From NCBI GenBank assembly GCA_050010115.1, contig JBEKLQ010000003.1, forward strand, positions 1-64,000: DNA of 64,000 nt, written 5' to 3'. Below are positions 16,091-23,620 of this stretch, in pieces (position 1 is the stretch's first letter; the number at the start of each line of letters is the position of its first letter). The translations under genes were made by a program, and so were the position numbers. Under the pieces are notes generated by a model. That model was not told the origin of the DNA. It saw nothing but the letters and a program-made list of their open reading frames with translations, and did not search any database. The DNA comes from JAKACA01 sp050010115. GTDB taxonomy: Bacteria > Actinomycetota > Acidimicrobiia > Acidimicrobiales > Bog-793.

Positions 16091-16190
16091 TTGTCGCACA
16101 GGCGGCAGATCTCTATCGCGACGGGCTCTCGCTCGCCGCCATCGGCCACCGGTTCGGCGTCAACGCTTCACGGTCGGCAAGGCACTTCGA
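16090..16190 (+). pseudogene. Second HTH remnant (recombinase/transposase type)
   Basis: The plus frame contains AADLYRDGLSLAAIGHRFGV followed by NASRSARHF. This matches the common L-x(4)-G-L-S-L-A-x-I-G-x-x-x-G-V helix-turn-helix of serine-recombinase C-termini and small HTH proteins. It lacks a start and is joined directly to the broken saccharopine-dehydrogenase-like gene, marking another rearrangement junction. Confidence 0.4.
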
Positions 16191-16578
16191 CGAGCGGACG
16201 TGCAGATTCGCCCAAGACGCGGTTGGGCGAGCGCCTGAGCGGGAATTAGCTTGCGGCAGCGAGCTGGAGGACGGCCTCTCGTGTCCAGGCCGCCGACGGA
16301 CGTGGCGCAGCGAGCTCGCGGTTGGGGATCCCGCCCGCCAGCCACACGATGAGCATTGTGGCGGCGCGTTTGGTGCCACTGCTTCCTCGACCAAGCGCAC
16401 GCCTACCCGTCGTTCCGGCGCGATTGGCGACTCAAGCGGTGCCTGGTTAGCACCGCCCAGATGGAAAGATCTGGAGCCGTAGGGATCAATCCCGGTCGGT
16501 CGCCTCGCTGTGTCACGTCAGTCGTGGGCATCCTGGTTCCGGCAATACACGACGGTCGCGTGCCGTGGGCTATTGCCG
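16191..16578. other. Gene-free stretch between the HTH remnant and the oleate hydratase
   Basis: No gene recognised. A 35-codon minus-strand stretch ending about 16248 (MLIVWLAGGIPNREL...) has protein-like composition and could be another remnant. Otherwise nothing was seen. No hairpin terminator was found for the hydratase gene. Confidence 0.4.
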
Positions 16579-18324
16579 CTACGTACCAGGTCGTACGTCG
16601 GTCGGCTTGGGTATCCGGTTGACGAGCTCCACCACCTCATGGGGGTGGACGACTGCGGGCAGGAGCAACTTCAGCAGGTCCATTAGGTGGAAGGTCTCCA
16701 CCTCCAGGGTGGCTTTGGCACTCGAGGTGATGTGGCGGATGTCGAACCTCGTGGGTGAGACCGGGATGACCGGCTTGTCGAGTCGCAGGAGCCCGTAGAC
16801 GGCCTCCATTGCGGTGCGGACGGAGGTCTCCACGGTGAAGACGCAGTCATCGTCCACCTCGACGAACTGGCCGAGGAAGCCGAGGTTGACGCAACCGTCG
16901 GGGATGACCCTCGGCCGGTCGCCGATGGCCCGGGGCATGAACTGGCTCGTGATGTAGGGCATGCCAGCAAGTGACACCTTGGCGTGGGCCAGGAACTCCT
17001 CGCCGCGGTCCCCGTACCCGACGTGATAGAGGAACTCGGTGAGGATCTCGTTCCCGGTGCACTCCACCATGGGCTTCTTGACGTAGTCGCCGACGTTGTT
17101 CCCTCGCAGTCCGTAGGCCCAGAAGACGTCCGCGTTGTCGGGCTGGCTCGGGAAGAAGGGCTTGGAGTGGATGATGAACCCCAGATCCCAGCCGGAATCC
17201 TTCACCGTGACGCCGCCCCCCGTGCCTCGCTTGTCGCCACTGACCTTCTCGATGTAGTCGACGAAGTCCGGGTAATCGACCAGGGTGACGAAGAACGAGA
17301 TCCACCGAGTCTTCTCCGGCCAGCTGATGAACTTCTCCGGATGCCCGAACTTCGGGTCGAGCGCCGCCAGCTTCTCCCACAGGGTAAACACGCCGCGGTC
17401 GTGGCGGTCGAGGTTCCAAGGCACGGCGGTGCCATTGTCGCCATAGGTGGTGTTCTGGGTCAGCGACCCGTTGGTGAAGAACACGAGGTCATCGGCCGTG
17501 AGGTTGATCTCGGAACGACCTTCCGCCGACTGGATGGTGAGGCCCGTGACGGTGGTCTTCCCACCCTCTGATTCGAGGGCCATGTCGACGACCAGGGTCC
17601 CCAGGGCAAAGCGGACCCCCAGCCCTTGGAGCCAGACGATGAGCGGGCGGATGATGGAGTCGAACTCGTTGTACTCGGTGTGCAAGATGCCTTCCAAGCG
17701 CGGCAACACCTCGCCGAGGTGCATGAACCGCAGCTCGTAGCGTCGCATCTCCATGACGCTGTGGTAGTCGTCGAACGACAGGATCCGGGAGAACATCAAC
17801 CAGAGATACGAGTCGAAGAAGCTCGGTGAGAACCAGTCACGGATGGACATGTCCTGCAGATCGGCTTCGGGTGTGACGAGCAGGCGAAGGAACTGTGCCG
17901 CGCAGTCCTTCGGAAGCATCGGTTGGGACTCGTAGTCCGCCTTGTGTCCCTGGTTCTCGATGATCCGCCAATGTGACGAGATCGGCTCGCGGCAATTGAC
18001 CTCTCGCGTCTCGTCCAGGACGGTGCGCCCGAGTCGCTTCAGGGAGGGCACCTTGCTACAGAGGTACCAGAGGCACTCCATGTGCGCCTCGAGTTCCCGC
18101 TCGCCGCGGCAGACGTAGCCTGCCGATGCATCGCCGGTCCCGTCCATCGACCCGCCCAGGACCGATAGGTCCTCGTAGACCGTGATGTTGCCCGCTGGCA
18201 TATGGGCATCGGTTGCCAGGAACGCTGCCGCAGCCAGGCCACCGATCCCTCCGCCGATGATGTGTGCGGTCTTTCGTTCGATGTCGTCCGGAATGGCGGC
18301 ATTCACCTGATCGTAGAAGAGCAT
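16579..18324 (-). CDS. ohyA: Oleate hydratase (fatty acid hydratase)
   Basis: A 581-residue FAD-dependent oleate hydratase, the family once called myosin-cross-reactive antigen. It adds water to the cis-9 double bond of oleic and related acids to give 10-hydroxy acids; flavin is structural and helps position the substrate. The dinucleotide motif IIGGGIGGLAAAAFLATDA lies at 22-40. The conserved active-site stretch appears as RGERELEAHMECLWYL (73-88), where most family members have RGGREME-type sequence. Length is normal. GAGG about nine bases upstream supports ATG 18324. It stands alone inside the island, flanked by debris and element C, so it was probably gained by transfer. Likely roles are detoxification of unsaturated fatty acids or hydroxy-lipid production. 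Confidence 0.92.
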   Translation of the reverse strand: MLFYDQVNAAIPDDIERKTAHIIGGGIGGLAAAAFLATDAHMPAGNITVYEDLSVLGGSMDGTGDASAGYVCRGERELEAHMECLWYLCSKVPSLKRLGRTVLDETREVNCREPISSHWRIIENQGHKADYESQPMLPKDCAAQFLRLLVTPEADLQDMSIRDWFSPSFFDSYLWLMFSRILSFDDYHSVMEMRRYELRFMHLGEVLPRLEGILHTEYNEFDSIIRPLIVWLQGLGVRFALGTLVVDMALESEGGKTTVTGLTIQSAEGRSEINLTADDLVFFTNGSLTQNTTYGDNGTAVPWNLDRHDRGVFTLWEKLAALDPKFGHPEKFISWPEKTRWISFFVTLVDYPDFVDYIEKVSGDKRGTGGGVTVKDSGWDLGFIIHSKPFFPSQPDNADVFWAYGLRGNNVGDYVKKPMVECTGNEILTEFLYHVGYGDRGEEFLAHAKVSLAGMPYITSQFMPRAIGDRPRVIPDGCVNLGFLGQFVEVDDDCVFTVETSVRTAMEAVYGLLRLDKPVIPVSPTRFDIRHITSSAKATLEVETFHLMDLLKLLLPAVVHPHEVVELVNRIPKPTDVRPGT

Positions 18325-18777
18325 TTCGTCGCCTCACGTTCCCGATCTCTCTTCCAGCAGTTAACTCGCCATCTCCGGCAGTGACTAGGGCAGATGGCCT
18401 CTAATTCTGCGCCGGAAAGGACCTGGTTGCGCGTGTAGCCCATCCTGGAAGTGCCGTTACATCGCCCCAGGGTCTGATGGGGACCTCGGCGGCAACCCAT
18501 CCGGTATCCACGCCCTGGCAAGACGGATCCAGGTTCGGGTCGGACAGATCCGGGAATTCTGCGTGAGCTTGTGACCACCGAGTTCTCCAACTCGGCGTAC
18601 GCACCGAATCGGCATATGCGCCTCAACGGGTCGTCCCTAACGTGCGCCCGGAACAGCGCCGATGGCGCTCCTCAAAGTGCCGGCCGCGGGCGGCGGGCGC
18701 TCGCCAATTCGAGCATTTTGCGGCGCAGCTCAGGGGAAGCGCTCCTCGTCACTGCGGCCCGCGTCACGATCGCCGCT
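18325..18777. other. Gene-free stretch upstream of the oleate hydratase
   Basis: No gene recognised on either strand. It should contain the hydratase promoter at the left end; no convincing -35/-10 was assigned. Element C begins at its right edge. Confidence 0.5.
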
Positions 18778-18898
18778 GGGTTTGAACAAGGAAACGAACC
18801 TGTCCGAGCGATCGGACACGAGAAGTAGCCCGCCACCAGGAGAAACGTTGTAGTTATTACAACTTCTCGTGGAGGTGATGGGACTATGTTCGAACCCC
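18778..18898 (-). repeat. 120-bp palindromic element, copy C
   Basis: A 121-bp element with near-perfect inverted ends (GGGTTTGAACA at 18778-18788, TGTTCGAACCCC at 18887-18898). The inner hairpin is GTTGTA (18847-18852) / TACAAC (18858-18863). The stem is kept although its sequence is extended relative to A and B. On the minus strand the right end reads like the T-loop and acceptor of a tRNA (GGGTTCGAACATAGTCCC, then ATCACCTCCAC). It lies between oleate hydratase and the YdeI-like gene. Confidence 0.7.
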
Positions 18899-18988
18899 AC
18901 CTGGTGCGCTGACCTGGGGAGATGTGGCGTCATCGCATGAACTGCGACTGAGCTCGGGTGCCTAGTGACCACCCGCAAGGTCGGCTAC

Positions 18989-19015
18989 GGAAGTGATGGG
19001 ACCATGGTCGAACCC
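18989..19015 (-). repeat. Partial copy of the right end of element C
   Basis: 27 bases matching 18871-18897 at 24 positions, in the same orientation and 118 bases further right. The spacing equals one element length, so the C right end and this copy could bound a further, degenerate element that lacks the GTTGT/ACAAC hairpin. Confidence 0.55.
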
Positions 19016-19080
19016 GCCGGAGTGTCGCCGGCATCGACCATCGCCTGCGGCGACCCGAGGGGCGCCGCTACCCTCGCCCT

Positions 19081-19347
19081 GTGAGCAGCCAGCGAGTGCC
19101 CGGTGGGGTGGTGCACAACCTTCCCGCCGACCTACGCAAGGCGCTGATCGCCAACCCGATGGCGCTCGGAGCCTGGAAGGACATCACGCCTTTGGCCCGC
19201 AACGAGTTCATCTGCTGGGTCGAAGATGCCAAGCAGGCGACGACTCGAGAACGCCGCGTTCGCCGGACCCAGGAGGAACTGGAGGAGGGCCAGCGTCGAC
19301 CCTGCTGCTGGCCGGGGTGCAAGCACCGCGAGCGCACCGGCAGATAG
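19081..19347 (+). CDS. YdeI/OmpD-associated (OmdA-like) family protein
   Basis: An 88-residue protein that matches the OmdA/YdeI-type helical domain: LPADLRKALIANPMALGAW, then TPLARNEFICWVEDAKQATT and RRVRRTQEELEEGQRRP, i.e. the conserved x-x-R-x-E-F-x-x-W-I/V-E-x-A-K-x-x-x-T-R pattern. Members are small cytosolic proteins linked in a few bacteria to bacteriocin or stress tolerance; molecular function is not settled. Start GTG 19081. The C-terminal tail CCWPGCKHRERTG adds two Cys and a His that may be a chance extension. Lone gene inside the island. Confidence 0.7.
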   Translation: MSSQRVPGGVVHNLPADLRKALIANPMALGAWKDITPLARNEFICWVEDAKQATTRERRVRRTQEELEEGQRRPCCWPGCKHRERTGR

Positions 19348-19497
19348 CGACCGGTCCTCGACCGTCCCTCACCTCCTGGTTGGCTTCGGCGGCCGGGGAA
19401 CGCCGATTACCCATTGGGCGGCACGTCGCGCCCAGAGTTGGCAAACTGACGCCGCGTTCGTTGCCCGTCCCGAACCCGACCGAGGAGTGGCGTGAGA

Positions 19498-20307
19498 ATG
19501 TCGTCGCCTGGGAGTCACTCGCTGAGCGTTCCGGGAGCGCGCCTGCACTACGAGGTACAAGGCTCAGGCCCTGTGCTCATGCTGGTCGGGCATCCCATGG
19601 GCGCTTTGGGATTTGCCGCGATCGCGCCACTGCTCAGCGAGGACTACACCGTCGTGACCTACGACCCCCGAGGCTTCGCCCGCAGCACGATTGACGACCC
19701 CGACCAGGATGCCGAGCCGGACCTGCTGGCCGACGACGTACGCCGCGTGCTCGAGGCGGTTGGCGACGGTCCCGCGCACGTGTTCGGCAGCAGCGGTGGC
19801 GCGGTCACGGCGCTCGCCTTGGTCGCCCGCCACCCGGGCCACGTGAAGACCCTCGTCGCCCACGAGCCCCCGCTCGCGCTGCTCCTGCCCGACGCCGAGG
19901 AGGCGCGCGCCGGAATCGAGGACGTCTACGACACTTACCGCGACGCCGGCATCGGCGCCGCGTGGCGGAGGTTCTCAACCTTCAGTGGCATCGAGATGCG
20001 CCCCCAGGGTGAGGACGGCACGCCGCAGTCGCCGTCGGCCGAGGCCGTTGCGACGAGCGAGCGCTTTTTTCGTCACGGCCTTCTGCCCATCGCTCTCTAC
20101 CAGCCGGACTTCTCAGCTCTTCAGGGCATGCCGGTCCGGGTCGTGATCGCTGGGGGAACCACCTCCAAGGGCGAGTTCGCGCAGCGCACGGCTGTCGCGC
20201 TTGCCGAACGGCTCGGCACGCCGCTGATCGACTTCCCCGGAGGCCACGCCGGTTTCGCCAGCGACTCCGAGGACTTCGCCGCCGTCCTCCACCGCGCCCT
20301 GTCATAG
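19498..20307 (+). CDS. Alpha/beta hydrolase
   Basis: A 269-residue alpha/beta hydrolase of the lipase/haloperoxidase-like superfamily. The triad nucleophile is Ser99 in the elbow GSSGGA. The oxyanion loop is VGHPMG, the strand-6 acid is around IAGGTTSKGEF, and the general-base His is in PGGHAGFASD near the C-terminus. GAGGAG at 19482-19487 serves either GTG 19492 or ATG 19498; ATG is preferred by spacing. Substrate unknown. It is the last plus-strand gene before the tRNA and carboxylesterase on the other strand. Confidence 0.82.
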   Translation: MSSPGSHSLSVPGARLHYEVQGSGPVLMLVGHPMGALGFAAIAPLLSEDYTVVTYDPRGFARSTIDDPDQDAEPDLLADDVRRVLEAVGDGPAHVFGSSGGAVTALALVARHPGHVKTLVAHEPPLALLLPDAEEARAGIEDVYDTYRDAGIGAAWRRFSTFSGIEMRPQGEDGTPQSPSAEAVATSERFFRHGLLPIALYQPDFSALQGMPVRVVIAGGTTSKGEFAQRTAVALAERLGTPLIDFPGGHAGFASDSEDFAAVLHRALS

Positions 20308-20432
20308 CTCGTAGGGACCGGCAGCCAAGAATGGAGAACCATTGGCTTCACCAGCGGGTCATGCTCTGGTCACAGAACTCCTCCGGTATCGCGAGGCGAG
20401 CAGCCCGGCGCGCTGACCTGAGGCGTCGACGA

Positions 20433-20548
20433 GGGGTTCGAACATCGACACTCGGCTCTCTCGGCGATCGGAGGCGAGAAAGCGGCATCTACCAGGGAAG
20501 ATGTTGTGATTCCGACAACGGGGTGGGGACGGAGGGACTCGAACCCTC
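20433..20548 (-). repeat. 120-bp palindromic element, copy D, fused to a tRNA 3' end
   Basis: Copy D spans about 116 bp. The left end GGGGTTCGAACA (20433-20444) is inverted-complementary in its core to ACTCGAACCCTC (20537-20548), and the latter is the T-arm of the tRNA gene. The inner hairpin GTTGT (20503-20507) / ACAAC (20515-20519), loop GATTCCG, starts four bases beyond the tRNA discriminator base. This places the element exactly at the 3' end of a tRNA, the usual integration site of mobile islands. Confidence 0.65.
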
Positions 20549-20596
20549 ACTGGAGGCGTTTTAAGCGCCCTGCCTCTGCCGTTGGGCTACGTCCCC
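20524..20596 (-). tRNA. tRNA with UAA anticodon (Leu by codon) and short variable loop
   Basis: A full cloverleaf on the minus strand: acceptor GGGGACG/CGTCCCC, D-arm GCC/GGC with a GG-containing loop, anticodon arm GGGCG-CTTAAAA-CGCCT (one G-U pair), variable loop of five bases, T-arm GAGGG-TTCGAGT-CCCTC and discriminator A73. The anticodon TAA is at 20561-20563; CCA is not encoded. By codon it reads UUA (Leu). However, leucine tRNAs normally have a long class II variable arm, which is absent here, so charging identity is uncertain. The first ten bases overlap the stop region of the carboxylesterase gene, and the 3' end lies inside element D. Confidence 0.85.
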
Positions 20597-22188
20597 GTTG
20601 CGCTGTCCCGGACGCGGTCAAAGCTGATCGCCTCGCGCTCTCCATAGATCCCGAGACGACCACCAAGGTACGCCCGCTCAGGCTCCATCGGCGCATCCAC
20701 CAGCTCGATCACGCGACCGAACCGCATAGTGGCCCGCCTCGGCGTGTCGTAAGCCTTCCAAGCACCACGTCCCCCCAGCCCACCGCCGGGATCCCCCGTC
20801 CGGGCGAAGGACACCCACGCCGCCTGCATGGCTTCCGAGAGTGCCTCAGCCTCCGGCCCGGTGCCGGCGAACAGCGCGACGAACGGGTTGTCGGCCGTGC
20901 CGAACACGAACGGCAGCTCGAGGGCATGACAGGCGCCGAGCCCTCCCCCGCCGAACGGCGTCTCCCAGTCGAACAGGTAGGCGTACGCCGGCCCGCCCCG
21001 CCGGGCATGCAACTCGAGCAGCCGCATCGACGGCAGCCGGAATACCCAGTCCGTCCCGATCGCAGTGTGGAGGTCACGAGGTCCTACGGGATCGCCACGC
21101 TCCGAGCGAGCCGTGCGATAGACGTCGATCAGCTCCGCCGCCGGCACCGCGTCGGACAGTCCCGACAGGCGAATCTGAGCGGCGACGAAGCGACGCAGTT
21201 GATCGTCGTCGATCTCGTGGCTCGCAGCGGCACTGAAGGTGAAGAACGCCCACTCGTCCCGATTCGTACCTACGACTAGATCGATTCCGGCAGCGCTTCC
21301 CCCGGCGATCGCAGCGGCCGGGTGCCGCCGGAGCAGCGCTCCGTCGACGACAGGCTGGAACACCAAGCCCGACGGCCCGTTGCGATTCACCACGGCGGAC
21401 TGAGCAGCCAGGAGCGACTCGACGGCCTGGCCGGCCAACGATTGGCGGGACACACCGCCGAGGCCGAGCTCGACCGCCAGTGCCTCGGCCGTCGAGCTGG
21501 CTGCATCCATGCCCAATGCCACGGCCGAGCCGCTCTGCATGATCGCCCGGCGGAACAAGCGCCGCGCCTCGGGGACCGCGAGCAAGGCGGCCACGCACAT
21601 CGCGCCGGCCGACTCACCGAAGATCGTGACATTGCCCGGGTCGCCGCCGAACGCAGCGGCGTGATCCCGGACGAACCGCAGGGCGGCGATCTGGTCCAGC
21701 AGGCCCCAGTTGCCGGCGGCACCGCCGGCGCCAGCGTCATGAAGGTCCGGGTGTGCGAGCCAGCCCAGCACTCCGAGCCGGTAATTCAAGGTCACGACGA
21801 CAACTCCGCGGCGGGCGAGGGCGGCGCCGTGATAGACGGCCACGGAAGACGACCCCCCGAGAAACCCACCCCCATGCACAAACACCATCACCGGCCTCGG
21901 CTCGCCCTCCATAGCGGACGTCCAGATGTTCAGCGTGAGGCAGTCCTCGGACTGCTCCATCGGGTCGCCCGGGATGGACTCGAGAACGGAAGCTGGCGGC
22001 TGGGGGGACCGTGGACCGAAGCGCGTGGCGTCGCGAACTGTCACCCACGGCTCGGGCGGCTGCGGAGCCCTAAAACGACGGTCGCCGACGGGTGCCTCTG
22101 CATACGGAACGCCACGGAAAACGGCCAGACCGTCCTCCAACGTGCCCCTTAACCGTCCGTACCGGGTCTCGACGAGTAACTCTGGCAT
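20587..22188 (-). CDS. Type B carboxylesterase
   Basis: A 533-residue carboxylesterase/lipase of the type B (cholinesterase-like) family. The oxyanion loop is HGGGF (about 105-109), the nucleophile is Ser193 in FGESAGA, and the base His is in GACHALELPFVF near residue 415. EDCLTLNIW (81-89) is the family's second signature. No signal peptide is seen, so it is probably cytosolic, unlike many secreted members. The stop codon TAG at 20587-20589 lies inside the tRNA acceptor/junction, so transcription of this gene would run into the tRNA. It hydrolyses carboxylic esters; the natural substrate is unknown. Confidence 0.9.
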   Translation of the reverse strand: MPELLVETRYGRLRGTLEDGLAVFRGVPYAEAPVGDRRFRAPQPPEPWVTVRDATRFGPRSPQPPASVLESIPGDPMEQSEDCLTLNIWTSAMEGEPRPVMVFVHGGGFLGGSSSVAVYHGAALARRGVVVVTLNYRLGVLGWLAHPDLHDAGAGGAAGNWGLLDQIAALRFVRDHAAAFGGDPGNVTIFGESAGAMCVAALLAVPEARRLFRRAIMQSGSAVALGMDAASSTAEALAVELGLGGVSRQSLAGQAVESLLAAQSAVVNRNGPSGLVFQPVVDGALLRRHPAAAIAGGSAAGIDLVVGTNRDEWAFFTFSAAASHEIDDDQLRRFVAAQIRLSGLSDAVPAAELIDVYRTARSERGDPVGPRDLHTAIGTDWVFRLPSMRLLELHARRGGPAYAYLFDWETPFGGGGLGACHALELPFVFGTADNPFVALFAGTGPEAEALSEAMQAAWVSFARTGDPGGGLGGRGAWKAYDTPRRATMRFGRVIELVDAPMEPERAYLGGRLGIYGEREAISFDRVRDSATGT

Positions 22189-22312
22189 GGCACCTCAAAG
22201 CCGGTGGGACGATGACTGGCACGTCGCAAGGTAGTCGCCCAACAGGTCTTCCCCTGTTGCCAACGGGTGTCATGTTGACATTTGTGTCTATTGTGGCCAA
22301 AGTTAATAGTTC
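22189..22312. promoter_or_regulatory. Divergent promoter region, esterase and NlpC/P60 genes
   Basis: The 124-base gap between divergent genes. A consensus TTGACA is at 22275-22280 on the plus strand. No good -10 lies 16-18 bases behind it; TTAATA at 22303-22308 is too far. No c-di-AMP (ydaO-type) riboswitch, common before cell-wall hydrolase genes of actinobacteria, could be recognised. Confidence 0.4.
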
Positions 22313-23569
22313 ATGACGAGGTCTTGGCCCCGCAAAGGACGTCTTGCGGCCGTTGCGTCGGCCGTCATCATCACCTTTGGCGCCGTCGGCTTGTTCGGGC
22401 CGGCGGGCACGGCAGCCGCCTCGAGTCCACCCACGCCGGGACAGATCGCCAGCCTGCAGCAGAAGGCGGACACCCTCGCTGCTCTGCTCACCGCCGATCA
22501 GAACAAGATCCAGATCGCCGCCGAGGGCTACGACGAGGCGCTGATCGTCCTCGGTAAGGACCGAGCCAAGCTGCAGTGGACCAAGGAACGGTTGGCGGCA
22601 CTCCACAAGGCCCTCGAGGCAGCGCTGGCCAACCTGCGCAACACGGCGGTGGCGGCGTACGTGACCGACAACGGAGCTGCGGCATCGCTGGCGGTGCTCG
22701 ATGGCACCGCCGAGGACGCCGGGAGCATCGCCGCCTACGCCGGCAGTGTCACGGACCAGTTGCAGAATGCCGAGCAAGCCCTCGCAGCCGCCAAAGACCG
22801 TGTCGCCGCCGAGGTCACCGTCCAGACGGCGCAGGAGCACCAGGCCGAGGTCCAGGTGCGCAACGCCGCCGCCGCCCGCACAGAGGCCGAGAAGGCGACG
22901 CAGCAGGTCACGACGATCCTTCACGCAGTGAGGGGCCGGCTGGCGACAATGATCATCGAGCACGAGCAGGCTGTGGCCGCAGCAGCGGCCGCACGCGCCC
23001 GCAAGCTGGAGCAGGAGCGGCATGCAGCTGCGGCGGCAGCCGCTGCAGCTGCCGCCGCCCAAGCAGCCTCCACGGCGGGCTCGGTCGACGGGTCGGACCC
23101 GTCGCCGAAGAACAATGCCGGTGCCGGAGCAGCTCAGGGCTCCGCAGGCGACACCGGCGCCTACCAGCCGCTCGTGCCGGCGGGGACCAACGTCGCAGGC
23201 AATACCGCCCTCGCGGCGGCCGAGAGCTACCTCGGGGTCCCCTATGTCTGGGGTGGCGCCAGCCGCCGGGGCGTCGACTGCTCGGGTCTCACGATGCTCG
23301 CCTGGGCCGCCGCCGGAGTGGCCTTGGCGCACGGGGCCACGGCGCAGTACGCCGAGTCGACCCATATCTCCCCGTCGCAGATCGAACCCGGTGACTTGAT
23401 CTTCTACCACTTCGCCAATGACGGTCCTTGGCCGATCACTCATGTGGCGATGTACGCCGGGTCCGGGCCGTACGGCACGCAGACCATCATCCAGGCGGCC
23501 GAGACCGGCACCAACGTCGCCTACTACCCGATGTACTGGGACGGCTTCGTCGGGGTCGGCCGCCCGTAA
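22313..23569 (+). CDS. NlpC/P60 family peptidoglycan endopeptidase with coiled coil
   Basis: A 418-residue secreted cell-wall hydrolase of the RipA/CwlO type. A signal peptide (about 1-36) is followed by a long coiled coil (about 45-245, rich in Ala, Gln, Glu) resembling regulatory helical hairpins, a linker rich in Gly, Ser and Asn, and a C-terminal NlpC/P60 domain from about 295. The catalytic Cys323 is in VDCSGL and His377 in PITHVAMY. It cleaves D-gamma-glutamyl-meso-DAP bonds in peptide stems, usually during septum splitting. The coiled coil normally receives an activating signal such as FtsEX, but no partner is encoded nearby. The next gene starts 51 bases downstream. Confidence 0.9.
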   Translation: MTRSWPRKGRLAAVASAVIITFGAVGLFGPAGTAAASSPPTPGQIASLQQKADTLAALLTADQNKIQIAAEGYDEALIVLGKDRAKLQWTKERLAALHKALEAALANLRNTAVAAYVTDNGAAASLAVLDGTAEDAGSIAAYAGSVTDQLQNAEQALAAAKDRVAAEVTVQTAQEHQAEVQVRNAAAARTEAEKATQQVTTILHAVRGRLATMIIEHEQAVAAAAAARARKLEQERHAAAAAAAAAAAAQAASTAGSVDGSDPSPKNNAGAGAAQGSAGDTGAYQPLVPAGTNVAGNTALAAAESYLGVPYVWGGASRRGVDCSGLTMLAWAAAGVALAHGATAQYAESTHISPSQIEPGDLIFYHFANDGPWPITHVAMYAGSGPYGTQTIIQAAETGTNVAYYPMYWDGFVGVGRP

Positions 23570-23620
23570 TTCCGTCACGTTCCCGGCCCCCGGGGACGCC
23601 ATCCCCGGTACCATCCGACC

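Noticed and set aside
13523..20548. The ~120-bp elements as integron attC sites
   Set aside because: Length, imperfect palindromy and position between single genes fit, but the order of the conserved ends is reversed (GTT... at the left, ...AAC at the right) and the core GTTRRRY/RYYYAAC consensus is not met. No integron integrase is present.
22189..22312. c-di-AMP riboswitch before the NlpC/P60 gene
   Set aside because: The gap is only 124 bases and none of the conserved ydaO-type motifs could be found.
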